DNA of 64,000 nt from positions 14,054,622-14,118,621 of the forward strand of contig OZ024742.1 in the NCBI GenBank assembly GCA_964016885.1. The letters are read 5' to 3'. This stretch comes from Eledone cirrhosa (lineage: Eukaryota > Mollusca > Cephalopoda > Octopoda > Eledonidae). This document shows, in pieces, positions 11,425 through 22,886 of this stretch. The translations under genes and the position numbers were made by a program. Within the stretch, counting starts at the first letter, position 1; every line of letters starts with the position of its first letter. The notes under the pieces are model-generated. The model was not told where the DNA came from. It did not search any database and worked only from the letters and a program-made list of their open reading frames with translations.

Positions 11425-13961
11425 CTGACCTAGTGTAACCTAACTCTAGAAGTGACCAACTGACCTAGTCTAGCCTAAATGTGAGACCTAACCCTAGAAG
11501 TGACCACCTGACCTAGTCTAGCCTCAATGTGAGATCTAACCCTTGAAGTGACCACCTGACCTAGTCTAGCCTCATTGTGAGACCTAACCCAAGAAGTGAC
11601 CACCTGACCTAGTCTAACCTCAATGTGAGACCTTCTAACCTTAGCAGTGACCACCTGACCTAGTCTAGCCTCAATGTGAGACCTAACCCTAGAAGTGACC
11701 ACCTGACCTCGTCTATCCATAATCTGAGACTATCTAACCCAAGAAGTGACTACCTGACCTAGTGTAACCTCAATGTGAGACCCTCTAACCCTAGAAGTGA
11801 CCACCATAACTAGTCTAGCCTCAATGTGAGACCTAACCCTAGAAGTGACCACCTGACCTAGTGTAACCTCAATGTGAAACCTAACCCTAGAAGTGACCAC
11901 CTGACCTAGTCTAGCCTCAATGTGAGACTATCTAACCCAAGAAGTGACCACCTGACCTAGTCTAGCCTCAATGTGAGACCTAACCCAAGAAGTGACCACC
12001 TGACCTAGTGTAACCTCAATCTGAGACCTAACCCTAGAAGTGACCACCTGACCTAGTCTAGGTTCGATGTGAGACCTAACCCTAGAAGTGACAACCTGAC
12101 CTAGTGTAAACTGAATGTGAGACCTAACCCAAGAAGTGACCACCTGACCTAGTCTAGCCTCAATGTGAGACGATCTAACCCAAGAAGTGACCACCTGAAC
12201 TAGTGTAACCTCCATGAGACCTAACCCTAGAAGTGACAACCTGACCTAGTCTAGCCTCAATGTGAGACCTAACCCTAGTAGTGACCACCTGACCTAGTCT
12301 AGCCTCAACGTGAGACCTAACCCTTGAAGTGACCACCTGACCTAATCTAGCCTCAATGTGAGACTATCTAACCCAAGAAGTGACCACCTGGCCTAGTCTA
12401 GCCTCAATGTGAGACCATCTAACCCTAGAAGAGACCACCTGACCTAGTCTAACCTCAATGTGAGACCTCTAACCCTAGAAGTGACCAGCTGACCTTGTCT
12501 AGCCTCAATGTTTGACCTTCTATCCCTAGAAGTGACCACCTGACCTAGTCTAGCCTCAATGTGAGATAATCTAACGCAAGAAGTGACAACCTGACCGAGT
12601 GTAAACTGAATGTGAGACCTAACCCAAGAAGTAACCACCTGACCTAGTCTAGCCTCCATGTGAGACCTAATCCTAGAAGTGACCACCTGACCTAGTCTAG
12701 CCTCAATGTGAGACCTAACCCTAGAGGTGATCAGCTGACCTAGTCTAGCCTCAATGTGTGACCTATCCCTAGAAGTGACCACCTGACCTAGTGTAACCTA
12801 ACTCTAGAAGTGACCAACTGACCTAGTCTAGCCTAAATGTGAGACCTAACCCTAGAAGTGACCACCTGACCTAGTCTAGCCTCAATGTGAGACCATCTAA
12901 CGCAAGAAGTGACTACCTGACCTAGTGTAACCTCAATGTGAGACATAACCCTAGAAGTGACCACCTGACCTAGTCTAACCTCAATGTGAGACCTTTTAAT
13001 CCTAGAAGTGACCACCTCACCTAGTCTAGCCTCAATGTGAGACCTAACCCTAGAAGTGACCACCTGACCTAGTCTAGCCTCAATGTGAGATTTCTAACCC
13101 TAGAAGTGACAACCTGACCAAGTGTAAACTGAATGTGAGACCTTCTAACCCAAGAAGTGACCACCTGACCTAGTCTAGCCTCAATGTGAGACCTAACCCT
13201 AGAAGTGACCACCTGACCTACTCTGGCCTCAATGTGAGACCTAACCCTAGAAGTGACCACCTCACCTAGTCTAACCTCAATGTGAGACCTCTAACCCTAG
13301 AAGTGACCAGCTGACCTTGTCTAGCCTCAATGTGTGACTTATCCCTAGAAGTGACCACCTGACCTAGTGTAACCTAAACCTAGAAGTGACCACCTGACCT
13401 TGTCTAGCCTCACTGAGACCATCTAACGCAAGGAGTGACCACCTGACCTAGTGTAACCTCAATGTGAGACCTTCTAACCCTAGAAGTGACCACCTTACCT
13501 AGTCTAGTCTCAATGTGAGACCTAACTCTAGAGGTGACCACCTGACCTAGTCTAGCCTCAATATGAGATCTTACTCTAGAAGTGACCACCTGACCTAGTC
13601 TAGCCTCAATGTGAGACCTAACCTTAGCTGTGACCACCTGACCTAATCTAGTCTCAATGTGAGACTATCTAACCCAAGAAGTGACCAGCTGACCTAGTCT
13701 AGCTTCAATGTGAGACCTCTAACCCTAGAAGTGACCAGCTGACCTTGTCTAGCCTCACTGAGACCATCTAACGCAAGGAGTGACCACCTGACCTAGTGTA
13801 ACCTCAATGTGAGACCTTCTAACCCTAGAAGTGACCACCTTACCTAGTCTAGTCTCAATGTGAGACCTAACCCTAGAAGTGACCACCTGACCTAGTCTAG
13901 CCTCAATGTGAGATCTTACTCTAGAAGTGACCACCTGACCTAGTCTAGCCTCAATGTGAGA

Positions 13962-13972
13962 CCTAACCCTAG
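13962..13972 (-). promoter_or_regulatory. Telomere-factor-like motif (example of an iterated site)
   Basis: Read on the minus strand, CTAGGGTTAGG fits YTAGGGTTR, the half-site published for the Myb domains of vertebrate TRF1 and TRF2. The plus-strand CCTAACCCTA is ten bases of the telomere repeat. The same nine-base match is kept in 48-, 50- and 51-bp units ending in TAACCCTAG. It is lost in units with AACCCAAG, AACGCAAG or TATCCCTAG. This entry marks one example of a motif found in most units. Binding is an inference from motif match only; a nine-base motif inside a satellite can arise without function. Confidence 0.35.
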
Positions 13973-13975
13973 AAG

Positions 13976-13989
13976 TGACCACCTGACCT
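13976..13989 (-). promoter_or_regulatory. DR2-like nuclear-receptor motif with internal E-box (example)
   Basis: The minus strand reads AGGTCA, GG, TGGTCA: two nuclear-receptor half-sites as a direct repeat spaced by two bases (DR2), the second with one mismatch. RAR/RXR-type receptors are known to use DR2 spacing. The centre of the same 14 bp is CACCTG/CAGGTG at 13980-13985, the E-box type bound by ZEB and Snail zinc-finger repressors. Variant units change exactly this part: CCAGCTG, or ACAACCTG which removes the E-box. One example is marked; the motif recurs in most units. No function is shown by sequence alone. Confidence 0.3.
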
Positions 13990-14530
13990 AGTCTAGCCTC
14001 AATGTGAGACCTAACCTTAGAAGTGACCACCTGACCTAATCTAGTCTCAATGTGAGACTATCTAACCCAAGAAGTGACCAGCTGACCTAGTCTAGCTTCA
14101 ATGTGAGACTTCTAACCCTAGAAGTGACAACCTGACCTAGTGTAAACTGAATGTGAGACCTAACCCTAGAAGTGACCACCTGACGTAGTCTAACCTCAAT
14201 GTTAGACCTAACCCTAGCAGTGACAACCTGACCTAGTCTAACCTCAATATGAGACCATCTAACGCAAGAAGTGACCACCTGACCTAGTGTAACCTCAATG
14301 TGAGACCTAACCCTATAAGTGACCACCTGACCTAGTCTAGCCTCAATGTGAGACCTTCTAACCCTAGAAGTGAACACCTGACCTAGTCTAGCCTCAATAT
14401 GAGACCATCTAACCCTAGAAGTGACCACCTTACCTAGTCTAGTCTCAATGTGAGACCTAGCCATAGAAGTGACCACCTGACCTAGTCTAGCCTCAATGTG
14501 AGATCTAACCCTAGAAGTGACCACCTAACT

Positions 14531-16780
14531 TAGTCTAGCCTCAATGTGAGACCTTCTCACCTTAGAAGTGACCACCTGACCTAATCTAGTCTCAATGTGA
14601 GACTATCTAACCCAAGAAGTGACCAGCTGACCTAGTCTAGCCTCAATGTGAGACTTCTAACCCTAGAAGTGACAACCTGACCTAGTGTAAACTGAATGAG
14701 ACCTAACCCAAGAAGTGACCACCTGACCTAGTCTAGCCTCAATGTGAGACGATCTAACCCAAGAAGTGACCACCTGAACTAGTGTAACCTCAATGAGACC
14801 TAACCCTAGAAGTGACAACCTGACCTAGTCTAGCCTCAATGTGAGACCTAACCCTAGCAGTGACCACCTGACCTAGTCTAGCCTCAACGTGAGACCTAAC
14901 CCTAGAAGTGACCACCTGACCTAATCTAGCCTCAATGTGAGACTCTCTAACCCAAGAAGTGACCACCTGACCTAGTCTAGCCTCAATGTGAGACCATCTA
15001 ACCCTAGAAGTGACCACCTGACCTAGTCTAACCTCAATGTGAGACCTCTAACCCTAGAAGTGACCAGCTGACCTTGTCTAGCCTCAATGTTTGGCCTATC
15101 CCTAGAAGTGACCACCTGACCTAGTCTAGCCTCAATGTGAGATAATCTAGCGCAAGAAGTGACCACCTGACCTAGTGTAACCTCAATGTGAGACCTAACC
15201 CTAGAAGTGACCAGCTGACCTAGTCTAGCCTCAATGTGAGACTTCTAACCCTAGAAGTGACCACCTTACCTAGTCTAGCCTCAATATGAGACCACCTGAC
15301 CTAGTGTAACCTCAATGTGAGACCTAACCCTATAAGTGATCACCTGACCTAGTCTAGCCTCAATGTGAGACCTAACCCTAGAAGTGAACACCTGGCCTAG
15401 TCTAGCCTCAATATGAGACCATCTAACCCTAGAAGTGACCACCTTACCTAGTCTAGTCTCAATGTGAGACCTAGCCCTAGAAGTGACAACCTGACCTAGT
15501 CTAGCCTCAATGTGAGATTTAACCCTAGAAGTGACCACCTGACTTAGTCTAGCCTCAATGTGAGACCTTCTAACCTTAGAAGTGACCACCTGTCCTAATC
15601 TAGTCTCAATGTGAGACTATCTAACCCAAGAAGTGACCAGCTGACCTAGTCTAGCCTCAATGTGAGACCTTCTCACCTTAGAAGTGACCACCTGACCTAA
15701 TCTAGTCTCAATGTGAGACTATCTAACCCAAGAAGTGACCAGCTGACCTAGTCTAGCCTCAATGTGAGACTTCTAACCCTAGAAGTGACAACCTGACCTA
15801 GTGTAAACTGAATGAGACCTAACCCAAGAAGTGACCACCTGACCTAGTCTAGCCTCAATGTGAGACGATCTAACCCAAGAAGTGACCACCTGAACTAGTG
15901 TAACCTCAATGAGACCTAACCCTAGAAGTGACAACCTGACCTAGTCTAGCCTCAATGTGAGACCTAACCCTAGCAGTGACCACCTGACCTAGTCTAGCCT
16001 CAACGTGAGACCTAACCCTAGAAGTGACCACCTGACCTAATCTAGCCTCAATGTGAGACTCTCTAACCCAAGAAGTGACCACCTGACCTAGTCTAGCCTC
16101 AATGTGAGACCATCTAACCCTAGAAGTGACCACCTGACCTAGTCTAACCTCAATGTGAGACCTCTAACCCTAGAAGTGACCAGCTGACCTTGTCTAGCCT
16201 CAATGTTTGACCTATCCCTAGAAGTGACCACCTGACCTAGTCTAGCCTCAATGTGAGATAATCTAGCGCAAGAAGTGACCACCTGACCTAGTGTAACCTC
16301 AATGTGAGACCTAACCCTAGAAGTGACCAGCTGACCTACTCTAGCCTCAATGTGAGACTTCTAGCCCTAGAAGTGACCACCTTACCTAGTCTAGCCTCAA
16401 TATGAGACCACCTGACCTAGTGTAACCTCAATGTGAGACCTAACCCTATAAGTGATCACCTGACCTAGTCTAGCGTCAATGTGAGACCTAACCCTAGAAG
16501 TGAACACCTGGCCTAGTCTAGCCTCAATATGAGACCATCTAACCCTAGAAGTGACCACCTTACCTAGTCTAGTCTCAATGTGAGACCTAGCCCTAGAAGT
16601 GACAACCTGACCTAGTCTAGCCTCAATGTGAGATTTAACCCTAGAAGTGACCACCTGACTTAGTCTAGCCTCAATGTGAGACCTAACCTTAGAAGTGACC
16701 ACCTGTCCTAATCTAGTCTCAATGTGAGACTATCTAACCCAAGAAGTGACCAGCTGACCTAGTCTAGCCTCAATGTGAGA
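14531..16780 (+). repeat. Tandem duplication, 1,116-bp period (two copies)
   Basis: The segment starting at about 14531 recurs at about 15647 with constant spacing of 1,116 bp. Shared private features are TTCTCACCTTAG (14551 and 15667), AATGAGACC with two bases missing, CTCTCTAACCC, and GATAATCTAGCGC. Copy 2 differs by a few substitutions, for example CTACTCTAGCC near 16335 and GCGTCAATG near 16474. The second copy runs on to about 16780, slightly past one full unit. Confidence 0.88.
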
Positions 16781-17090
16781 CTTCTAACCCTAGAAGTGAC
16801 AACCTGACCTAGTGTAAACTGAATGTGAGACCTAACCCAAGAAGTGACCACCTGACCTAGTCTAGCCTCAATCTGAGACGATCTAACCCAAGAAGTGACC
16901 ACCTGAACTAGTGTAACCTCAATGAGACCTAACCCTAGAAGTGACAACCTAACCTAGTCTAGCCTCAATGTGAGACCTAACCCTAGTAGTGACCACCTGA
17001 CCTAGTCTAGCCTCAACGTGAGACCTAACCCTAGAAGTGACCACCTGACCTAATCTAGCCTCAATGTGAGACTATCTAACCCAAGAAGTG
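16781..17090 (+). repeat. Linking satellite stretch
   Basis: About 310 bp of ordinary units join the 1,116-bp and 1,312-bp duplications. They include the ACAACCTGACCTAG, GACGATCTAACCC and AATGAGACC variants that also mark other HORs (for example near 20068 and 24119). Nothing other than satellite is seen. Confidence 0.8.
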
Positions 17091-19738
17091 ACCACCTGAC
17101 CTAGTCTAGCCTCAATGTGAGACTATCTAACCCAAGAAGTGACCACCTGACCTAGTCTAACCTCAATGTGAGACCTCTAACCCTAGAAGTGACCAGCTGA
17201 CCTTGTCTAGCCTCAATGTTTGACCTTCTATCCCTAGAAGTGACCACCTGACCTAGTCTAGCCTCAATGTGAGATAATCTAACGCAAGAAGTGAACACCT
17301 GACCTAGTGTAACCTCAATGTGAGACCTAACCCTAGAAGTGACCAGCTGACCTAGTCTAGCCTCAATGTGAGACTTCTAACCCTAGAAGTGACAACCTGA
17401 CCGAGTGTAAACTGAATGAGACCTAACCCAAGAAGTAACCACCTGACCTAGTCTAGCCTCCATGTGAGACCTAATCCTAGAAGTGACCACCTGACCTAGT
17501 CTAGCCTCAATATGAGACCTAACCCTAGAAGTGATCAGCTGACCTAGTCTAGCCTCAATGTGTGACCTATCCCTAGAAGTGACCACCTGACCTAGTGTAA
17601 CCTAACTCTAGAAGTGACCAACTGACCTAGTCTAGCCTAAATGTGAGACCTAACCCTAGAAGTGACCACCTGACCTAGTCTAGCCTCAATGTGAGACCAA
17701 CTAACGCAAGAAGTGACCACCTGACCTAGTCTAGCCTCAATGTGAGACCTAACCCTAGAAGTGACCACCTGACCTAGTCTAACCTCAATGTGAGACCTTT
17801 TAACCCTAGAACTGACCACCTGACCTAGTCTAGCCTCAATGTGAGACCTAACCCTAGAAGTGACCACCTGACCTAGTCTAACCTCAATGTGAGACCTTTT
17901 AACCCTAGAACTGACCACCTGACCTAGTCTAGCCTCAATGTGAGACCTAACCCTAGAAGTGACCACCTGACCTAGTCTAGCCTCAATGTGAGATTTCTAA
18001 CCCTAGAAGTGACAACCTGACCAAGTGTAAACTGAATGTGAGACCTAACCCAAGAAGTGACCACCTGACCTAGTCTAGCCTCAATGTGAGACCTAACCCT
18101 AGAAGTGACCACCTGACCTAGTCTAGCCTCAATGTGAGACCTATCCCTAGAAGTGACCACCTCACCTAGTCTAACCTCAATGTGAGACCTCTAACCCTAG
18201 AAGTGACCAGCTGACCTAGTCTAGCCTCAATGTGAGATAATCTAACGCAAGAAGTGACCACCTGACCTAGTGTAACCTCAATGTGAGACCTAACCCTAGA
18301 AGTGACCAGCTGACCTAGTCTAGCCTCAATGTGAGACTTCTAACCCTAGAAGTGACAACCTGACCGAGTGTAAACTGAATGTGAGACCTAACCCAAGAAG
18401 TAACCACCTGACCTAGTCTAGCCTCAATGTGAGACTATCTAACCCAAGAAGTGACCACCTGACCTAGTCTAACCTCAATGTGAGACCTCTAACCCTAGAA
18501 GTGACCAGCTGACCTTGTCTAGCCTCAATGTTTGACCTTCTATCCCTAGAAGTGACCACCTGACCTAGTCTAGCCTCAATGTGAGATAATCTAACGCAAG
18601 AAGTGAACACCTGACCTAGTGTAACCTCAATGTGAGACCTAACCCTAGAAGTGACCAGCTGACCTAGTCTAGCCTCAATGTGAGACTTCTAACCCTAGAA
18701 GTGACAACCTGACCGAGTGTAAACTGAATGAGACCTAACCCAAGAAGTAACCACCTGACCTAGTCTAGCCTCCATGTGAGACCTAATCCTAGAAGTGACC
18801 ACCTGACCTAGTCTAGCCTCAATATGAGACCTAACCCTAGAAGTGATCAGCTGACCTAGTCTAGCCTCAATGTGTGACCTATCCCTAGAAGTGACCACCT
18901 GACCTAGTGTAACCTAACTCTAGAAGTGACCAACTGACCTAGTCTAGCCTAAATGTGAGACCTAACCCTAGAAGTGACCACCTGACCTAGTCTAGCCTCA
19001 ATGTGAGACCAACTAACGCAAGAAGTGACCACCTGACCTAGTCTAGCCTCAATGTGAGACCTAACCCTAGAAGTGACCACCTGACCTTGTCTAACCTCAA
19101 TGTGAGACCTTTTAACCCTAGAACTGACCACCTGACCTAGTCTAGCCTCAATGTGAGACCTAACCCTAGAAGTGACCACCTGACCTAGTCTAACCTCAAT
19201 GTGAGACCTTTTAACCCTAGAACTGACCACCTGACCTAGTCTAGCCTCAATGTGAGACCTAACCCTAGAAGTGACCACCTGACCTAGTCTAGCCTCAATG
19301 TGAGATTTCTAACCCTAGAAGTGACAACCTGACCAAGTGTAAACTGAATGTGAGACCTAACCCAAGAAGTGACCACCTGACCTAGTCTAGCCTCAATGTG
19401 AGACCTAACCCTAGAAGTGACCACCTGACCTAGTCTAGCCTCAATGTGAGACCTATCCCTAGAAGTGACCACCTCACCTAGTCTAACCTCAATGTGAGAC
19501 CTCTAACCCTAGAAGTGACCAGCTGACCTAGTCTAGCCTCAATGTGAGATAATCTAACGCAAGAAGTGACCACCTGACCTAGTGTAACCTCAATGTGAGA
19601 CCTAACCCTAGAAGTGACCAGCTGACCTAGTCTAGCCTCAATGTGAGACTTCTAACCCTAGAAGTGACAACCTGACCGAGTGTAAACTGAATGTGAGACC
19701 TAACCCAAGAAGTAACCACCTGACCTAGTCTAGCCTCC
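17091..19738 (+). repeat. Tandem duplication, 1,312-bp period (two copies)
   Basis: Copy 1 spans about 17091-18402 and copy 2 about 18403-19714, with matching continuing to about 19738. Shared markers are GTGAACACCTG, ACCGAGTG, AATGAGACC, the GATCAGCTG unit, the 35-bp type short unit with GTAACCTAACTC, and two GACCTTTTAACCC units followed by GAACTGACC. One substitution seen is GACCTTGTC near 19085 in copy 2 where copy 1 has GACCTAGTC. The second copy also forms the start of the next HOR, which begins near 18836, so the two periods overlap. Confidence 0.88.
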
Positions 19739-22700
19739 AATGTGAGACCTAATCCTAGAAGTGACCACCTGACCTAGTCTAGCCTTAATGTGAGACCTAA
19801 GCCTAGAAGTGATCAGCTGACCTAGTCTAGCCTCAATGTGTGACCTATCCCTAGAAGTGACCACCTGACCTAGTCTAGCCTCAATGTGAGACCATCTAAC
19901 GCAAGAAGTGACCACCTGACCTAGTGTAACCTCATTGTGAGACATAACCCTAGAAGTGACCACCTGACCTAGTCTAACCTCAATGTGAGACCTTTTAACC
20001 CTAGAAGTGACCACCTGACCTAGTCTAGCCTCAATGTGAGACCTAACCCTAGAAGTGACCACCTGACCTAGTCTAGCCTCAATGTGAGACTTCTAACTCT
20101 AGAAGTGACAACCTGACCTAGTGTAAACTGAATGTGAAACCTAACCCAAGCTGTGACCACCTGACCTATTCTAGCCTCAATGTGAGACGATCTAACCCAA
20201 GAAGTGACCACCTGAACTAGTGTAACCTCAATGAGACCTAACCCTAGAAGTGACAACCTGACCTAGTATAGCCTCAATGTGAGACCTAACCCTAGCAATG
20301 ACCGCCTGACCTAGTCTAGCCTCAACGTGAGACCTAACCCTAGAAGTGACCACCTGACCTAATCTAGCCTCAATGTGAGACTATCTAACCCAAGAAGTGA
20401 CCACCTGTCCTAGTCTAGCCTCAATGTGAGACCATCTAACCCTAGAAGTGACCACCTGACGTAGTCTAACCTCAATGTGAGACCTCTAACCCTAGAAGTG
20501 ACCAGCTGACCTTGTCTAGCCTCAATGTTTGACCTTCTATCCCTAGAAGTGACCACCTGACCTAGTCTAGCCTCAATGTGAGATAATCTAACGCAAGAAG
20601 TGACCACCTGACCTAGTGTAACCTCAATGTGAGACCTAACCCTAGAAGTGACCAGCTGACCTAGTCTAGCCTCAATGTGAGACTTCTAACCCTAGAAGTG
20701 ACAACCTGACCGAGTGTAAACTGAATGTGAGACCTTCTAACCCAAGAAGTGACCACCTGACCTAGTCTAGCCTCAATCTGAGACCTTCTAACCCTAGAAG
20801 TGACCACCTGACCTAGTCTAACCTCAATGTGAGACCTTCTAACCCAAGAAGTGACCACCTGACCTAGTCTAGCCTCAGTGTGAGACCTTCTCACCCTAGA
20901 AGTGACCACCTGACCTAGTCTAGCCTCAATGTGAGACTATCTAACCCAAGAAGTGACCACCTGACCTAGTCTAGCCTCAATGTGAGACCTAACCCTAGAA
21001 GTGACCACCTGACCTAGTCTAGCCTCAATGTGAGACTTCTAACCCTAGAAGTGACAACCTGACCGAGTGTAAATTGAATGTGAGACCTTGTAACCCTAGA
21101 AGTCACCACCTGACCTAGTCTAACCTCAATGTGAGACCTAACCCTAGCAGTGACCACCTGACCTAGTCTAGCCTCAATGTGAGACCTAACCCTAGAAGTT
21201 ACCACCTGACCTAGTCTAGCCTCAATGTGTGACCTTCTATCCCTAGAAGTGACCACCTGACCTAGTCTAGCCTCGATGTGAGACCTAACCCAAGAAGTAA
21301 CCACCTGACCTAGTTTAGCCTCCAATGTGAGACCCAATCCTAGAAGTGACCACCTGACCTAGTGTAACCTAACCCTAGAAGTGACCACCTGACCTAGTGT
21401 AACCTCAATGTGAGACCTAACCTTAGAAGTGACCAGCTGACCTTGTCTAGCCTCAATGTGTGACCTATCCCTAGAAGTGACCACCTGACCTAGTGTAACC
21501 TAAACCTAGAAGTGACCACCTGACCTTGTCTAGCCTCAATGTGAGACCATCTAACGCAAGAAGTGACCACCTGACCTAGTGTAACCTCAATGTGAGACCT
21601 AACACTAGAAGTGACCACCTGACCTAGTCTGACCTCTAACCCTGGAAGTGACCAGCTGACCTTGTCTAGTCTCAATGTTTGACCTTCTATCCCTAGAAGT
21701 GACCACCTGACCTAGTGTAACCTAAACCTAGAAGTGACCACCTGACCTAGTCTGACCTCTAACCCTGGAAGTGACCAGCTGACCTTGTCTAGTCTCAATG
21801 TTTGACCTTCTATCCCTAGAAGTGACCACCTGACCTAGTGTAACCTAAACCTAGAAGTGACCACCTGACCTACTCTAGCCTCAATATGAGACCATCTAAC
21901 GCAAGAAGTGACCACCTGACCTAGTGTAACCTCAATGTGAGTCCTAACCCTAGAAGTGACCACCTGACCTAGTCTAACCTCAATGTGAGACCTTCTAACG
22001 CTAGAAGTGAACACCTGACCTAGTCTAGCCTCAATGTGAGACCATCTAACCCTAGAAGTGACCACCTTACCTAGTCTAGCCTCAATATGAGACCATCTAA
22101 TGCAAGAAGTGACCACCTGACCTAGTGTAACCTCAATGTGAGACCTAACCCTATAAGTGACCACCTGACCTAGTCTAGCCTCAATGTGAGACCTAACCCT
22201 AGAAGTGAACACCTGGCCTAGTCTAGCCTGAATATGAGACCATCTAACCCTAGAAGTGACCACCTTACCTAGTCTAGTCTCAATGTGAGACCTAGCCCTA
22301 TAAGTGACCACCTGACCTAGTCTAGCCTCAATGTGAGATCTAACCCTAGAAGTGACCACCTGACGTAGTCTAGCCTGAATGTGAGACCTTCTAACCTTAG
22401 AAGTGACCACCTGACCTAATCTAGTCTCAATGTGAGACTATCTAACCCAAGAAGTGACCAGCTGACCTAGTCTAGCCTCAATGTGAGACTTCTAACCCTA
22501 GAAGTGACAACCTGACCTAGTGTAAACTGAATGTGAGACCTAACCCAAGAAGTGACCACCTGACCTAGTCTAGCCTCAATGTGAGACGATCTAACCCGAG
22601 TGACCACCTGAACTAGTGTAACCTCAATGAGACCTAACCCTAGAAGTGACAACCTGACCGAGTCTAGCCTCAATGTGAGACCTAACCCTAGCAGTGACCA

Positions 22701-22886
22701 CCTGACCTAGTCTAGCCTCAACGTGAGACCTAACCCTAGAAGTGACCACCTGACCTAATCTAGCCTCAATGTGAGACTATCTAACCCAAGAAGTGACCAC
22801 CTGACCTAGTCTAGCCTCAATGTGAGACCATCTAACCCTAGAAGTGACCACCTGACCTAGTCTAACCTCAATGTGAGACCTCTAAC
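18836..22886 (+). repeat. Higher-order repeat B, 4,051-bp copy 1
   Basis: Sequence from about 18836 recurs 4,051 bp later, starting with the GATCAGCTG unit at 18840 and 22891. Landmarks in order are two GACCTTTTAACCC units, the CATTGTGAGACATAACC unit, AAGCTGTGACC, the AATGACCGCC unit, TTCTCACCC, AAGTCACCACC, TCGATGTGAG, two copies of the GACCTAGTCTGACC short unit, ATATGAGACC units, and TAACCCGAGTGACC, where four bases are missing. The two copies look almost identical. It overlaps the 1,312-bp duplication on its left. Confidence 0.9.

Larger units (their letters stand above)
13949..13996 (+). repeat. Reference copy of the common 48-bp unit
   Basis: This is a clean example of the most frequent form, chosen as the reference for unit positions. 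Positions 3-12 hold TCAATGTGAG, whose CTCA/TGAG arms (from position 2, just outside the CTCA start offset) form a small inverted repeat around ATG. Positions 14-23 hold CCTAACCCTA, ten bases identical to vertebrate-type telomere repeat. Positions 28-41 hold TGACCACCTGACCT, a direct repeat of TGACC[A/T] with a two-base spacer and a CACCTG E-box across the centre. Positions 41-48 hold TAGTCTAG. The unit contains no CpG and three CTAG tetranucleotides, counting the one that spans into the next block. Other unit types differ mainly in the linker (positions 13-21) and at the E-box. Confidence 0.9.
13399..14098 (+). repeat. Local tandem duplication, 345/393 bp
   Basis: The block beginning CTTGTCTAGCCTCACTGAG at 13399 recurs at 13744 (spacing 345 bp). 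Later landmarks such as AGCTTCAATG at about 13701 and 14094 are spaced 393 bp. The 48-bp difference is exactly one extra unit, the ordinary copy at 13949-13996. Both copies share the two-base loss in CACTGAGACC and the rare AGCTTC change, so they derive from one parent block. Small differences such as TTAGCTGTGACC in the first copy mark later divergence. Confidence 0.8.
9986..14530 (+). repeat. Mosaic satellite segment between HOR families
   Basis: No single long period holds here. Pieces match sequences on both sides. The part near 10292-10549 resembles 21014-21337. The part at 10702-11424 resembles 21835-22410. The part at 12444-13260 resembles 17383-18160. The parts at 13410-14030 resemble the region near 2140-2475 in HOR A. 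Shortened units with GTAACCTAACTC and GTAACCTAAACC occur. I read it as a zone where fragments of left-hand and right-hand HORs have been shuffled. Nothing but satellite is present. Confidence 0.75.
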
